From: Rana temporaria
Lineage: Eukaryota; Chordata; Amphibia; Anura; Ranidae
NCBI RefSeq assembly: GCF_905171775.1
Contig: NC_053492.1
Location: 295,841,934 to 295,905,933, forward strand
Reading direction: 5' to 3'
Length of the DNA: 64,000 nucleotides
Under the pieces are notes generated by a model, which worked only from the letters and a program-made list of their open reading frames with translations, was not told the DNA's origin and made no database searches. The translations under genes and the position numbers were made by a program. Positions 28,440 through 38,948 of this stretch are shown here, piece after piece; the first letter of the stretch is position 1, and each line of letters starts with the position of its first letter.

Positions 28440-28970
28440 TCTTTACATATGTATTTTACATTCAAATCAGTCCCTGCCCTCAAGGAGCTTACAATCTAAG
28501 GTCCCTAAATCCCATTCATACATACACATACTAGAGCCCATTTAGACAGGAGTTAGTTAACCTACCAACATGTCTTTGGAGTGTGGGTGGAAACCCACGC
28601 AGACACAGGGAGAAAGGTGGGGTTCACCGCTCCAGGGAAATCCCAAGTGCAATTGTGCATAAGTCCAGGTGGATGTGGGTGCTGGCAATACACATGGCCA
28701 TGAATAAGCACTAACCAAGTGTGAAACGCGTCGGCTGTTTTTGTTTTTTTCTGCTGTGTATTTGCGGTGTTTGCTTATGTTCCTTCAATAAAGACAACTC
28801 AAGAGTTCTTTGGTGTGCGGCCGTCCATCCGTCCTTTGCTACTTTCCACACACAGGGAGAACTTGCAATATCTGTGCAGTTAGAGCAATAGTTGGGATTC
28901 AAATCAATGACTCTAGTGCTGCTAGATGGAAGTGCTAGCCACGTGGCCACTGTGACTTGGTGCAGACCAA
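28440..28970. mobile_element. Old dispersed repeat, split by a SINE-like piece
   Basis: CCTCAAGGAGCTTACAATCT and ATGTCTTTGGAGTGTGGGTG are shared in part with 1461-1640. At about 28700-28850 the sequence CACTAACCAAGTGTGAAACG CGTCGG, then TTCAATAAAGACAAC, interrupts it and resembles a frog SINE or LINE tail. After that the old repeat resumes (ACACACAGGGAGAACTTGC). Confidence 0.5.
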
Positions 28971-29607
28971 GTTCTGCTAGATCACTGCACTCCAGATATA
29001 TATGAACGTAATGTTATTTTCTGAAAACCCACTTTATGCCTCTCAACACATGCATCAGCTTCAAATGTGCTATTTTTGCTCATGTGGCTATTTACTCTAG
29101 TCTCCCAGCCTGGCTTATGTATGTGTCTTTCAGGTCTGAAATGACTGTGTGTCTCATTGTATGTGATTCCAGTGCCTAATTCTTCTTGACTCTGTGTTTC
29201 AGGCAGTGTACTGTCATACACACTCTGCTACTCTTTCACTGTGATTCCCCTTCCTTAATGGCTCGTTTTAGACTGTGGTGTCATCTACACTGTTCCATGC
29301 TTACCCCCTGGCTTTGTACTTCAGCTTATATGTTATTATTCTCATGACCTTAGGTCTGCCAAGTTGTACTGCAAAATTGCAAATTAATTCTCGTTTTGAC
29401 ATCCAGGCAGCAAGACCCACATGATGGAAAATCCCAGCTACTTCATACTGTGCAGAAGAAATATCAGTGTTCAACCTGTGTTTTGGCAATGTGCATTCAA
29501 AATATGAGTATTCACCCATGCCCATGTCTCATCCCCCTGTGATCACTCTCCACTTACACTTTTGACTACTCTCTTATCTAGACATTCTCCTCTACTTTCA
29601 TTCACAA
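28971..29607. repeat. Pyrimidine-rich degenerate repeat region
   Basis: Weak TGATCACTCTCC and CATTCTCCTCTACTTTCATT phrases resemble the unit of the array at 34980-35560. No coding signal. Confidence 0.35.
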
Positions 29608-29610
29608 CAG

Positions 29611-30043
29611 GCCCTCACGGTCGCTTTATGTGATGAAAAAAAACGAAGTTTTTAAAAACGTCATTTAAAATGACCGCGTGTGGGGAAAACGTCGTTTTAT
29701 GTCTTCTGAAAAAAGACAAAAAAAAAATTCGAGCATGCTTACATTTTTTGTGTCGTTTTTCAAAACGTCGTTTTTTGTGTCATAAAAAATCACTGTGTGT
29801 AGCTAAAACGACGTTTAAAACAATGTTTTTAAACCCGCGCATGCTCAGAAGCAAGGTATGAAGCGAGCTTCAATGGAAAAGAGTGCTGAACGTAACCGCG
29901 CTTTGCTAGAGCATTTTGAAAAAACTATGGTGTGTAGGCAATGTCGTTTTTTAAAATTGAAGTTTCAAAAACGTTGTTTTGTTTCATGATATAAAACGTT
30001 GTTTTATTTCATCACAAAAAACGACCGTCTGTACGTGGCATAA
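29611..30043. mobile_element. TNA-like element E5, AAAACGACGTTTT word family
   Basis: Left end GCCCTCACGGTCGC, right end GACCGTCTGTACGTGGCA. The interior is AAAACGTCGTTTT pieces in both orientations with a CGCGCATGCTCAGAAGCAAG block shared with E7. The target duplication is not clear. Confidence 0.6.
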
Positions 30044-30229
30044 GTGATTATTCTCCTTCATGTTCATCCATGCCTGCTGTCCTCAGTGATTGGTCTTTAC
30101 TTTAATCCTCACCTGCTCCCTTTTTCAATGCTGAGTGCATAAATGTCCAGCTGTGGTTTGCAGTCTGGAGTCCATTGCATTTCAGCTCACTGGTTCAGGT
30201 GCAAATTCTTCCCTGAATTTGCACTTTAA

Positions 30230-31135
30230 CCACTTGCCGACCGCTGCACGTCGATATACGTTGGCAGAATGGCAGCGGTGGCCAAATGGACGTACCTGTA
30301 TTTCCCCTTTAAGAAGACACTCCGCGATCTCCGTGACCGTACCCCGAAAACTCGATGTTCGAGGGCGACCCGTAATCGTGTCACGGAGAGGCAGAACGGG
30401 AAGAAAACCTATATAAACAAGGCATTTCCCTGTTCTGTCTAGTGACAGGACAGTGATCTACTGCTCTCTGTCATCGGAGGCAGTGATCACTGTAATGTCA
30501 CTTGTAGCCCAGCCCCCCACAGCTAGAATAACTCCCTAGGACACACTTAACCCCTTCATTGCCCCCTAGTGTTTAACCCCTTCCCTGCCATTGTCATTTA
30601 CACAGTAATCGGTGCATTTTTATACACTGATCGCTGTATAAATGTCAATGGTCTCAAAATAGCATCAAAAGTGTCCGACGTGTCCACCATAATGCCGCAG
30701 TCATGATAAAAATCGCTGCTCGATGCCATTATTGATAAAAAAAATGCCATAATGCCAAATCTATCCCCTATTTTGTAGATGCTATAACTTTTGCGCAAAC
30801 CAATCAATATTGCGATTTTTATTACCAAACATATGTAGAAGAATACATATCGGCCTAAACTGAGAAAAAATTTGCTTTTAAAAAAAAAAATTGGGGATAT
30901 TTATTATTTTAAAAAGTAAAAAATATTGTGTTTTTTTTCAAAATTGTCGTTAAAAAAAATGTGTTTATAGAGATGATCAAATACCACCAAAAGAAATCTC
31001 TATTTGTGGGGAAAAAAGGACGTCAATTTTGTTTGGGTACAGCGTCGCACGATCGTGCAATTGTCAGTAAAAGTGACGCAGTTCGCAAAAAATGGCCTTG
31101 TCATTCAGCAGCCAATTCTTTCAAGGCTGAAGTGG
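30230..31135. mobile_element. piggyBac-type non-autonomous element
   Basis: Left end CCACTTGCCGACCGC, right end GCTGAAGTGG, with TTAA at 30226-30229 and 31136-31139. The first bases match the terminus of the large piggyBac element at 60671, and GATCAAATACCACCAAAAGA is the reverse complement of sequence there. So the larger element is a plausible source of transposase. Confidence 0.85.
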
Positions 31136-31139
31136 TTAA

Positions 31140-31930
31140 CTGGACCCAAAAACGCACAGGACCCTTTTCCAAACCACAGCACATCCCCCCACCCCGAAGA
31201 TATGTGAACCAGTTCAATTAAAAGCCGATCACATTCACATGTAATGCAAATTGGAGGCAGTTAAAAACGCACCTAATTCCCATATATGTGAATCCAGCCA
31301 TATTATTTTCTTTCTCCGCCATTCATGCCTACATGAACACCAGAGGAGTCTAATTAGATTGGTGCTGCGAGCAATGCTACATAGCACAACTACTGCAAAT
31401 GGACCATCAGACAGGTAAGCATCAAACTGTCTTCTTTACGGGATAGTGCTGTTATAATATTTTTATTTTTTACCCCAAGAGAGGACCCTTTTAATGTCTC
31501 ATTATATGTTGCATATCTGTAATCATGCTGTGGCTGGCATGCCAGTACTGCAAGTCAGACAAACTCTTTTTAGGTTACACAGTAAAATCATCTACTTATG
31601 TGATTGTTTGGTATATGTATACCTTTGTTCTTGGTACTTGTGCTTTGTAGCACTTTCTATCACTTTTTTCTTTTTGTCATCGACCTCTCATACCTGTACG
31701 TACTAGAGAAATTTTCACGTTTTAGCTGTGGGTCTTTTATTCCACAATAACTTTTTAATTACTAATGCTAGACAAATAATACATTGCACATATTTCTGGT
31801 AATGGTAGCTTGCAAACATTTTTTATTTTATTTTGTGCAATCTCTATACAAAAATGTACAGACTAAATGGAAATTATGGGCCTAGGCAACTACAACAAGC
31901 ATCTACAGAATACCAACTAATCTTACACAT
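31140..31930. other. Intergenic, nothing recognised
   Basis: AT-rich. No repeat ends or conserved frame. Confidence 0.45.
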
Positions 31931-31932
31931 TT

Positions 31933-32590
31933 GGGGGCAGATTCACAAACAATTGCATGGGCGCAGCGTATGTGAGATACGCTACGCCGCTGTAACTTAC
32001 TGTTCCCAGCTTCGAATCCACAAAGAATTTGCGCCGTAAGTTAGGGCGGCGTAGTGTATCTCTCGCGGCTTAATGGCGCGCAATTCAAATGCGGCGAGTA
32101 GGGGGCGTGTTTCATTTAAATGAAGCGCGTCCCCGCGCCGAACGAACTGCGCATGTGCCGTCCCTAAATTTCCCGCCGTGCATTGCGCTAAATGACGTCG
32201 CAAGGACGTCATTGTTTTGACGTGGACGTAAATTACGTCCAGCCCGATTTACGCAAACAAAATAAAAATTTTAAAATTATACGCGGGAACGACGGCCATA
32301 CTTAACATTGAGTACGCCACCATATAGCAGCTTTAACTATACGCCGGAAAAAGCTGACTAGAGACGAAGTAAAAGAATGCGAATAGCTAATTTGCATACT
32401 CGACGCGGATTACGACGGGAACGCCACCCAGCGGAAGCCAAAGAATTGCATACGTACGCCTGTCGAATCTAACCCAGATGCCGTCGTATCTTGTTTTGAG
32501 GATTCAAAACAAATCTACGACGCGGGAAATTTGAAAGTACGCTGGCGTATCAGTAGATACGCCGGCGTACTCTCTTTGTGGATCTGCCCC
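31933..32590. mobile_element. GC-rich MITE, GGGGCAGATTCACAAA termini
   Basis: GGGGGCAGATTCACAAAC and CTTTGTGGATCTGCCCC are inverted ends. The interior is dense in TACGCCGGCGTA-type words and GACGTC blocks. TTG appears on both sides as a possible 3-bp duplication. Related pieces lie at 23386-23650 and 49800-49974. Confidence 0.75.
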
Positions 32591-32864
32591 TTGGAGTCTA
32601 GGATTGCCTGAGTCTGGATCGCCGATTAGATCCTGGGAAATACAGAGCTGTCAAAATCTTGTGAGACAGTGCTCTGAGAATGACATGGATGATTTTCCAT
32701 AGTCCATCGTAATTTTTCCAGGAAAAGTTGATACTGTTGATACTTTTTATTTTATTTTTTTATTTTTTACCCTCTTCCAGATCAACTGCACATTCTTTGT
32801 TTTATTTTGGTTGAACACAATGTACAGTATATGTGTCTTTTTAATCAGGCAAACTAAGTTACTA

Positions 32865-33615
32865 CGCTATATTGTCAAAAGTATTGGGATGCGCTGCCTG
32901 TACGCGTACATGAACTTTAATAGCATCCCAGTCTTAGTCCGTAGGGTTCAATATTGAGGTGGCCACCCTTTGCAGCTATAACAGCTTCAACTCTTCTGAG
33001 AAGACTGTCTGCAAGGTTTAGGAGTGTGTCTATGGGAATGTTTGACCATTCTTCCAGAACAAGATGAGAAGGCCTGGCTCGCAGTCTCCGCTGTAATTCA
33101 TCCTAAAAGTGTTCTATTCGGTTGAGGTCAGGACTCTGTGCAGGCCAGTCACCCCAAACTCGCTTGCCCGTGTCTTTATGGACCTTGCTTTGTGCACTGG
33201 TCCAAATCATTTGGGAGAGGGGGGATTATAGTGTGGGGTTGTTTTTCAGGGGTTGGGCTTGGCTCCTTAGTTCCAATGAAGGTAACTCTTAAGGTATCAG
33301 AATGCCAAAACAGCATTCCAACTTTGTGGGAACAGTTTGGGGATGGCCCCTTCCTGTTCCAACATGACTGCGCACCAGTGCACAAAGCAAGGTCCATAAA
33401 GACATGAATGAGTGATTTTGGGGTGGAAGAACTTAACTGGCCTCACAAATTCGCTTCAAACCTTGTGGACAGCCTTTCCAGGAGAGTTGAAGCTGTTATA
33501 GCTGCAAAGGGTGGGCCAACTCAATATTGAACCCTACGGACTAAGACTGGGATGCCATTAAAGTTCATGTGTGTGTAAAGATCATGTGTGTACCAATATT
33601 TTTGACAATATAGTG
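32865..33615. mobile_element. Palindromic (fold-back) Tc1-like derivative
   Basis: The ends CGCTATATTGTCAAAAGTAT and TTGACAATATAGTG are flanked by TA (32863-32864, 33616-33617). The left arm is an antisense copy of the transposase 3' region (GCAGCTATAACAGCTTCAAC; TTTATGGACCTTGCTTTGTG). The right arm holds the same region in sense. The sense frame at 33138-33407 encodes a transposase remnant (IIVWGCFSG, then FLFQHDCAPVHKA, with the second catalytic Asp). Confidence 0.8.
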
Positions 33616-33767
33616 TATGTTCAGACTGCAACACCAATCAATCAATTTTTTTTTTCTCAAGACTCAAAGTCCTTTATTGTTCACCAAGCATTACACAAAC
33701 CACCAAGCCAAGCTCTTTCTTTGACATATTTTTTTTCTATCAGGGGTTTGGTCATAAAGATAACACA

Positions 33768-34062
33768 GGGGCCGTACACACGGGCTGATTATCGGCCGGT
33801 TCAATAGAAATTAGCCGACAATCTGCCCATGTGTATGGCTGCCAGTTCGATAGAAGCTGGTTGTTTGGTTGGCTTCTGTCGAAAGGGCATGACTGATAAA
33901 ATGTCTGCTGATCATCATCCGATCAACGCTCTCAGCCAATGGCGGCCACCTTTTAGAACACAATAGCTCAGAGGGGGCGATCACTGTACTGTCATTGGAT
34001 AGTAAGTACAGCGGCTGCTCCTGAGCTCTTCAGTTAGGCCACTGGGTTGAATGAAAAAACTG
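33768..34062. mobile_element. MITE related to 11008-11327, right end cut by E6
   Basis: Starts GGGCCGTACACACGGGC, with TTCAATAGAA and GATCAAC-type blocks. Its far end (GGTTGAATGAAAAAACTG) matches the inner terminus of 3324-3560, then E6 begins. Confidence 0.6.
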
Positions 34063-34065
34063 TTA

Positions 34066-34742
34066 TGCCGTGTACACACGATCGGACATTCCGACATCAA
34101 AACCGTGGATTTTTTGCCGACAGATTGTTCGCTCAAACTTGTCTTGCATACACATGGTCACACAAATGTTGTTGTAAATTCCGAACGTGAAGAACACAGT
34201 CACGTACAACACTACGACGAGCCGAGAAAAGTTAAGTTCAATGATTCCGAGCATGCGTCAAATTGATTCCGAGCATGCGTAGGATTTTTGTGCATCGGAA
34301 TTGGCTACAGACAATCGTAATTTCCGACAAGAACTTTTGTTGTCGGACAAATTGAGAACCAGCTCTCAAACATTTGTTGTTGGAAATTCCGACAGCCAAT
34401 ACAAAATCTCGTCATTCTCAAACGCGGTGACGTAAAACACATACGACGGCACTATAAAGGGGAAGTTTGATTCCACTGGCGCCACCCGTCTGAGCATGTG
34501 CGGGTTTCTAAGCGTACACACGAACGTGTTTCTCGTCGAAAACTAGCCCGACAAGGAACACGACGAGGAAATTGAGACTTCCGACGAGGAAAAAGAGAAC
34601 TTGTTCTCTTTTTTTCTCATCTCATCGAGTTCCACGACAGTCTCCTCGATGAAAAACATACACACGATCGTTTTCCTCGGCAAAAAAAATCTGCCACCAA
34701 GTTTCTTGATGGATTCTGTCGAGGAAAACTGTCGTGTGTGCC
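34066..34742. mobile_element. TNA element E6, chimera of TCCGACA and CTCGACGAG families
   Basis: Left end TGCCGTGTACACACGATCGG with TCCGACA/TGTCGGA words. A partial core has TGACGTAAAACACATACGAC and GCACTATAAAGGGGAAG. The right half is the reverse complement of the left half of E3 (TCTGTCGAGGAAAACTGTCG). TTA lies on both sides (34063-34065, 34743-34745), so the chimera appears to have moved as a unit. Confidence 0.75.
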
Positions 34743-34979
34743 TTAGTCATTGATTTTTTTTTTTTGACCAAACAAAAACATTACAGCAGCAAAACCCACA
34801 AAGAGGAATCTTAAGCTAAGACAAATATCAGAATGGACAGCACATGGTCTGAGGCGCTTATACAGTATGTGACCCACAGTTTCGTCAGTTTCCTCTCTAA
34901 TAGCAATTTAGGTATGCATCTTTCTCAATATTTAGAACTGTGCTGCTAAAATAATTCTATGCCATGTCTGCTGCCTGGA

Positions 34980-35560
34980 ACTTTTCTAAAACTTTTTCTC
35001 TGGTCATTCTCCTTAACATTCATCCATGCCCACCCTCCTCTCTTCCATGATCATTGTTCTTCACTTCCACCTATGTTTACTCTCCTCTTTTGTCCTTCGT
35101 CTTTAATTCCACCCATTCTTTAGTTTCACGATTCATCCATCCTTTAGTCATCTCCCTTTGCTTCTTTAATCATTATCTTGGTCATTTCCTCCTCATTTAT
35201 CCATGCCCACTCTCTTTCTTAGGGATTAGCCTCTTTTACTACCAGCCATGTGTTAACTCTCTGGGCATACTCCTTCATGCCAACTTGACTTACTTTGTGA
35301 TCATCATCCTCCATTTTTATCAATACCAGCACTACTCTCTGGTCATTCCTTTCCACATCCACCAATGCCAAACCTGCTGTTCTCTGTGATCGATTGTACG
35401 TCTAGCCATGCCAATTCTAATCTCTGGCGATTTTCTTTTGGTTTTAGCCATGCCAACTTCCCTTACTATTGTGATTATCATCTTCCAGTACCGGCCAGGT
35501 TCACTGTTTTCTCTAGACATTCTCTTCCTCTTCCATCTATACCTGCTCTCCTTTAATAAG
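34980..35560. repeat. Degenerate pyrimidine-rich tandem repeat, about 44-bp unit
   Basis: Phrases like CAnCCATGCCAACTnnCCT and TCTGTGATCATTCTCCTTCA recur. CCATGCC-like blocks near 35360, 35403, 35446 and 35490 are 43-44 bases apart. The open frames here are artefacts of low complexity. Confidence 0.6.
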
Positions 35561-35599
35561 CCTTCATATTTATTGAATATAAATACATAATCAACTGAC

Positions 35600-36730
35600 A
35601 AATATTTCACCTAAACAGGAACTTGTCAAAATGTTTCCCCCAGAAAAAAAGTTTAGTATGTATAATAAAGAAAGAAATATGTATTGTAATTGGTAAAACC
35701 ATACATAAAATGCCTTATATGCATAGCTTGAGTGTGTACTAGCAGTACTCTTAATTGTCTTTCAAAAATCTTTTTTGTGCTGCACGCACATGTATTCATG
35801 GAAAACAAATTCAGTACTACTTCCCAGCTATTGTATATCAGTTTGACAGCATGTATTGTTGTGGTGCTATTAGATTTTCTCTAAGTTTGTACATCTCTAG
35901 ATTATCTCTATGGTGCTAAGAGTGAAGTAACAACACTAGTATCTCAGTGCAGTCATTCAGCTTAGCAGGTACACATTATCTGCAGAGAAGTTAAATTATG
36001 AAAAAGAATCAGGCAGTTTCAGAAAAGCAGCAGCTGGATGTTATAAAAATTTTGATTTATTATCAGTTGGTGATTACTTTATGGCAATATGGTTCCCCAT
36101 TTTTCATCTGGAGGCATGGCTGTCACTGGTAATGACCCTGACATGCACTGCACAGCAATTTACTAAGTAAACATCCTATGTGCGTAATTAAAGAGATATC
36201 ATTTGGGTAAAAGAATGTCTTGTCTCCCCCCCCCCCCAATAAAAAAAACTTGGGGAATGGACTAATGTAAGTATTTAGTGGTATTAAGATAAATATTTCA
36301 TTGATATTGGTAAAAACTATTTATAGAAGGAAATGACTGTAATGATATTTAATGGCTAATTCTGTGTCTAGTAAATGAATTACTATTAGCTGTAAATCTA
36401 ACTGTACAAATCTTTCTTCAAACAAAAATGTTCATTTTATTTTCTAAATACGTGTGCTAGCATAAATATACACAGATTTGAAAAAAAGTCATGCAAAGAT
36501 ATGATGAATAGCAAAGAAAAATAACCTATAGTTACTAGTCCACTTCCACTTTTCATCATTCAGAATAAAAGACGCTGACAGTAGATTATTGCACTACATC
36601 TTTTTGTTTTACTCTCAAAGACTGGGAAACTGAAATGTAAAGCAAATATTGGACTTTCCTGAAAAAATGAAAAGCCCGGATCTGTCCACTCCCACTTCCT
36701 AAATCTCTCTGTTAAATCTTGATATAATGG
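35600..36730. other. Intergenic, AT-rich, nothing recognised
   Basis: Contains a C-run near 36226-36238. No element ends or coding frame. Confidence 0.5.
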
Positions 36731-36896
36731 GCACTAGGGATCAGCTTCGAGTTAGAGTCGAACCCATGTTCGACTGGAACATCGTTTGTTCGATCGTTCG
36801 CCGAATTTCAAACATTATGGGCCGCTCGCGCCAAATTTGAGTGGCGCGTCACGGCTCATAATTCACTGCGGCATCGCAGTGCATTGCTGGCTGATG

Positions 36897-37034
36897 ATTG
36901 GCCAAGCATGCACTATGACCTGCATGCTTTGGCCAATCACAGCACGGAAAAAACGGAGAGCCATAATTGGCCAAAGCCAGACTTTGGCCAATTATGCCTC
37001 AGGGGATTTAGTACACCCCCCCCACACTATATAA
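36897..37034 (+). promoter_or_regulatory. hAT promoter: four CCAAT boxes and TATA box
   Basis: CCAAT or its complement occurs at 36897-36901, 36933-36937, 36966-36970 and 36988-36992. TATATAA is at 37028-37034. This is a textbook RNA polymerase II layout, about 1.9 kb upstream of the transposase frame. The start site would be near 37060. Confidence 0.6.
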
Positions 37035-37734
37035 GGCCACCTGGAAGTTGGCCTTGTGTAGTGGGCTCTGGCGTGCTCCCTCTCTAGCCGTCTTACTTGT
37101 TCCTCCCCCTCTTTTCCTCTCCCTTCCTTGTATTCTCTATTTTATTTTTCTCTTACTCCTTGTGGGGGGAATGGGATGAGTGGCAGTACTGGAAGGGAGT
37201 TGGGATGAGTGGCAATGCTGGAGGGAGTTCTGATCAGCCAACTTAGATGCTCTTGATCAAGATCATCTGATCTAAGAACTGTAGTGGGGACTTTCAATGG
37301 CAACTATAATCACAGGTAGTGTTACTCACTATGTCTCCGACTTTGTGGTGTCTCGTAGCTATGACACGTATGGAGATGGGGTCTCCTCCAGCCCCTCCCA
37401 CTTCACATTCCTCACCAGTCAGCTGTGCTCTAGTCTCTGGCCCCCACCCAGGCCGTGAATTGAATGGGCGGCCGTAAATAGACTGAGTGGGCAGCCACGT
37501 GCTCCAGGAACAGCCCAGCTGGGTGGTCGCAAAAAGGCTGGGAGAGCAGTGCAGGATTCAGTGACCCCTGGAAAATCATCATTCGACCCCCGAGGGGGAT
37601 ATATATGCATCCCAGGTGTTGTATATATATTTATGCACTGTATTCAGTTTAGCTAGAACCGTTCCTGTTATTCTCTTCATAATATACTGACAGGCAGACA
37701 GGTGATTGTGCTAGCTGCAATATTTTCACTTAGT

Positions 37735-38620
37735 GTACTGTGTCCTTTGCACAGTGTGCACCTAAAGCTACCTGAATACAATTGCTGGTGTTCTCATACA
37801 AATACAGGCAGGGACCTGCAGTCTTTTGTTTTAGTGTCCTTTGCACAGTGTGCACTCAAAGCTTACCTGAATACAATTGCTGGTGTTCTTGTACAAATAC
37901 AAGCAGGGACCTGCAGTATTTTGTTTTAGTGTCCTTTGCACAGTGTGCACCTAAAGCTTACCTGAATACAATTGCTGGTGTTCTCATACAAATACAGGCA
38001 GGGACCTCCAGTATTTTGTTTTAGTGTCCCTTGCACAGTGTGCACCTAAAGCTTACCTGAATACAATTGCTGGTGTTCTCGTACATATATAGGCAGGGAC
38101 CTGCAGTATTTTGTTTTAGTGTCCTTTGCACAGTGTGCACCTAAAGCTTACCTGAATACAATTGCTGGTGTTATCATACAAATACAGGCATGGACCTGCC
38201 GTATTTTGATTTAGTGTCCTTTGCACAGTGTGCACCTAAAACTTACCTGAATACATTCACTGGTGTTCTCATATAAATACAGGCAGGGACCTCCAGTATT
38301 TTGTTTTAGTGTCCTTTGCACAGTGTGCACCTAAAGCTACCTGAATTCAATTGCTAGTGTTCTCATACTAATACCACAGGCAGGGATCTGCAAGTATTTT
38401 CACTTGGTGTACTGTGTCCTCTGCACAGTGTGCACCTAAAGTTACCTGAATACAATTGCTGGTGTTCTCATACTAATACCACAGACAGGGAGCTGCAAGT
38501 ATTTTCACTTAGTGTACCGTGTCCTTTGCACAGTGTGCAACTAAAGCTAACTGAAGACAATTGCTTGTGTTCTCTTACTAAAATACTACATGCAGGCAGT
38601 TGATTCTGCTAGCTGCAGTA
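37735..38620. repeat. Tandem array, 95-bp units with 105-bp edge units
   Basis: TTGCACAGTG (CTGCACAGTG in one unit) starts at 37747, 37841, 37936, 38031, 38126, 38221, 38316, 38421 and 38526. The spacings are 94, then 95 six times, then 105 twice. The edge units carry TTTCACTTAGTGTAC(T/C)GTG; the inner ones read TTTGTTTTAGTGTCC. Translated frames are periodic and not a protein signal. Confidence 0.95.
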
Positions 38621-38622
38621 TA

Positions 38623-38898
38623 ATCAGTTGTACAGGATGCCAGGGTTGGGTCCTGGATGGATGCTACATAGCGCCAATTTTCGGAATCTAGTCCCTTTAA
38701 AACACTGGTTCAGGAGGTCACCCAAAGGGGGTGAGAGATTCCGGGAAGTTAAGTTAGTTACTTTGTTTTGATGATTTTCCCTATGCTGAAGAAAGCGTTG
38801 TTTTGTTTGGTTTGGTTTGCAAATAAAAAACCCTTTTTGTTCACTACTACGGTTTAAGCACTTATCTCGCTGAGCTAAAGAACCCCCAAAGTTCACAC
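38623..38898. mobile_element. Unassigned insert next to the TA microsatellite
   Basis: TTGTACAGGATGCCAGGGTT to CCCCCAAAGTTCACACAG, then a TA run. It may be a retroposon fragment. Class unknown. Confidence 0.3.
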
Positions 38899-38899
38899 A

Positions 38900-38900
<1 letters not shown>

Positions 38901-38938
<38 letters not shown>
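38901..38938. repeat. (TA)n microsatellite
   Basis: Nineteen uninterrupted TA units. Confidence 0.98.
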
Positions 38939-38942
<4 letters not shown>

Positions 38943-38948
38943 CCAGGT

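Noticed and set aside
29670..29861. 63-residue basic frame
   Set aside because: Lies wholly in the AAAACGACGTTTT words of E5.
35054..35389. 111-residue hydrophobic frame resembling a membrane protein
   Set aside because: Translation of a pyrimidine-rich degenerate tandem repeat. No start context or conserved motif.
37702..38024. 75- and 80-residue frames with repeated peptide phrases
   Set aside because: The periodic translation comes from the 95-bp tandem array and its stops; not a coding repeat protein.
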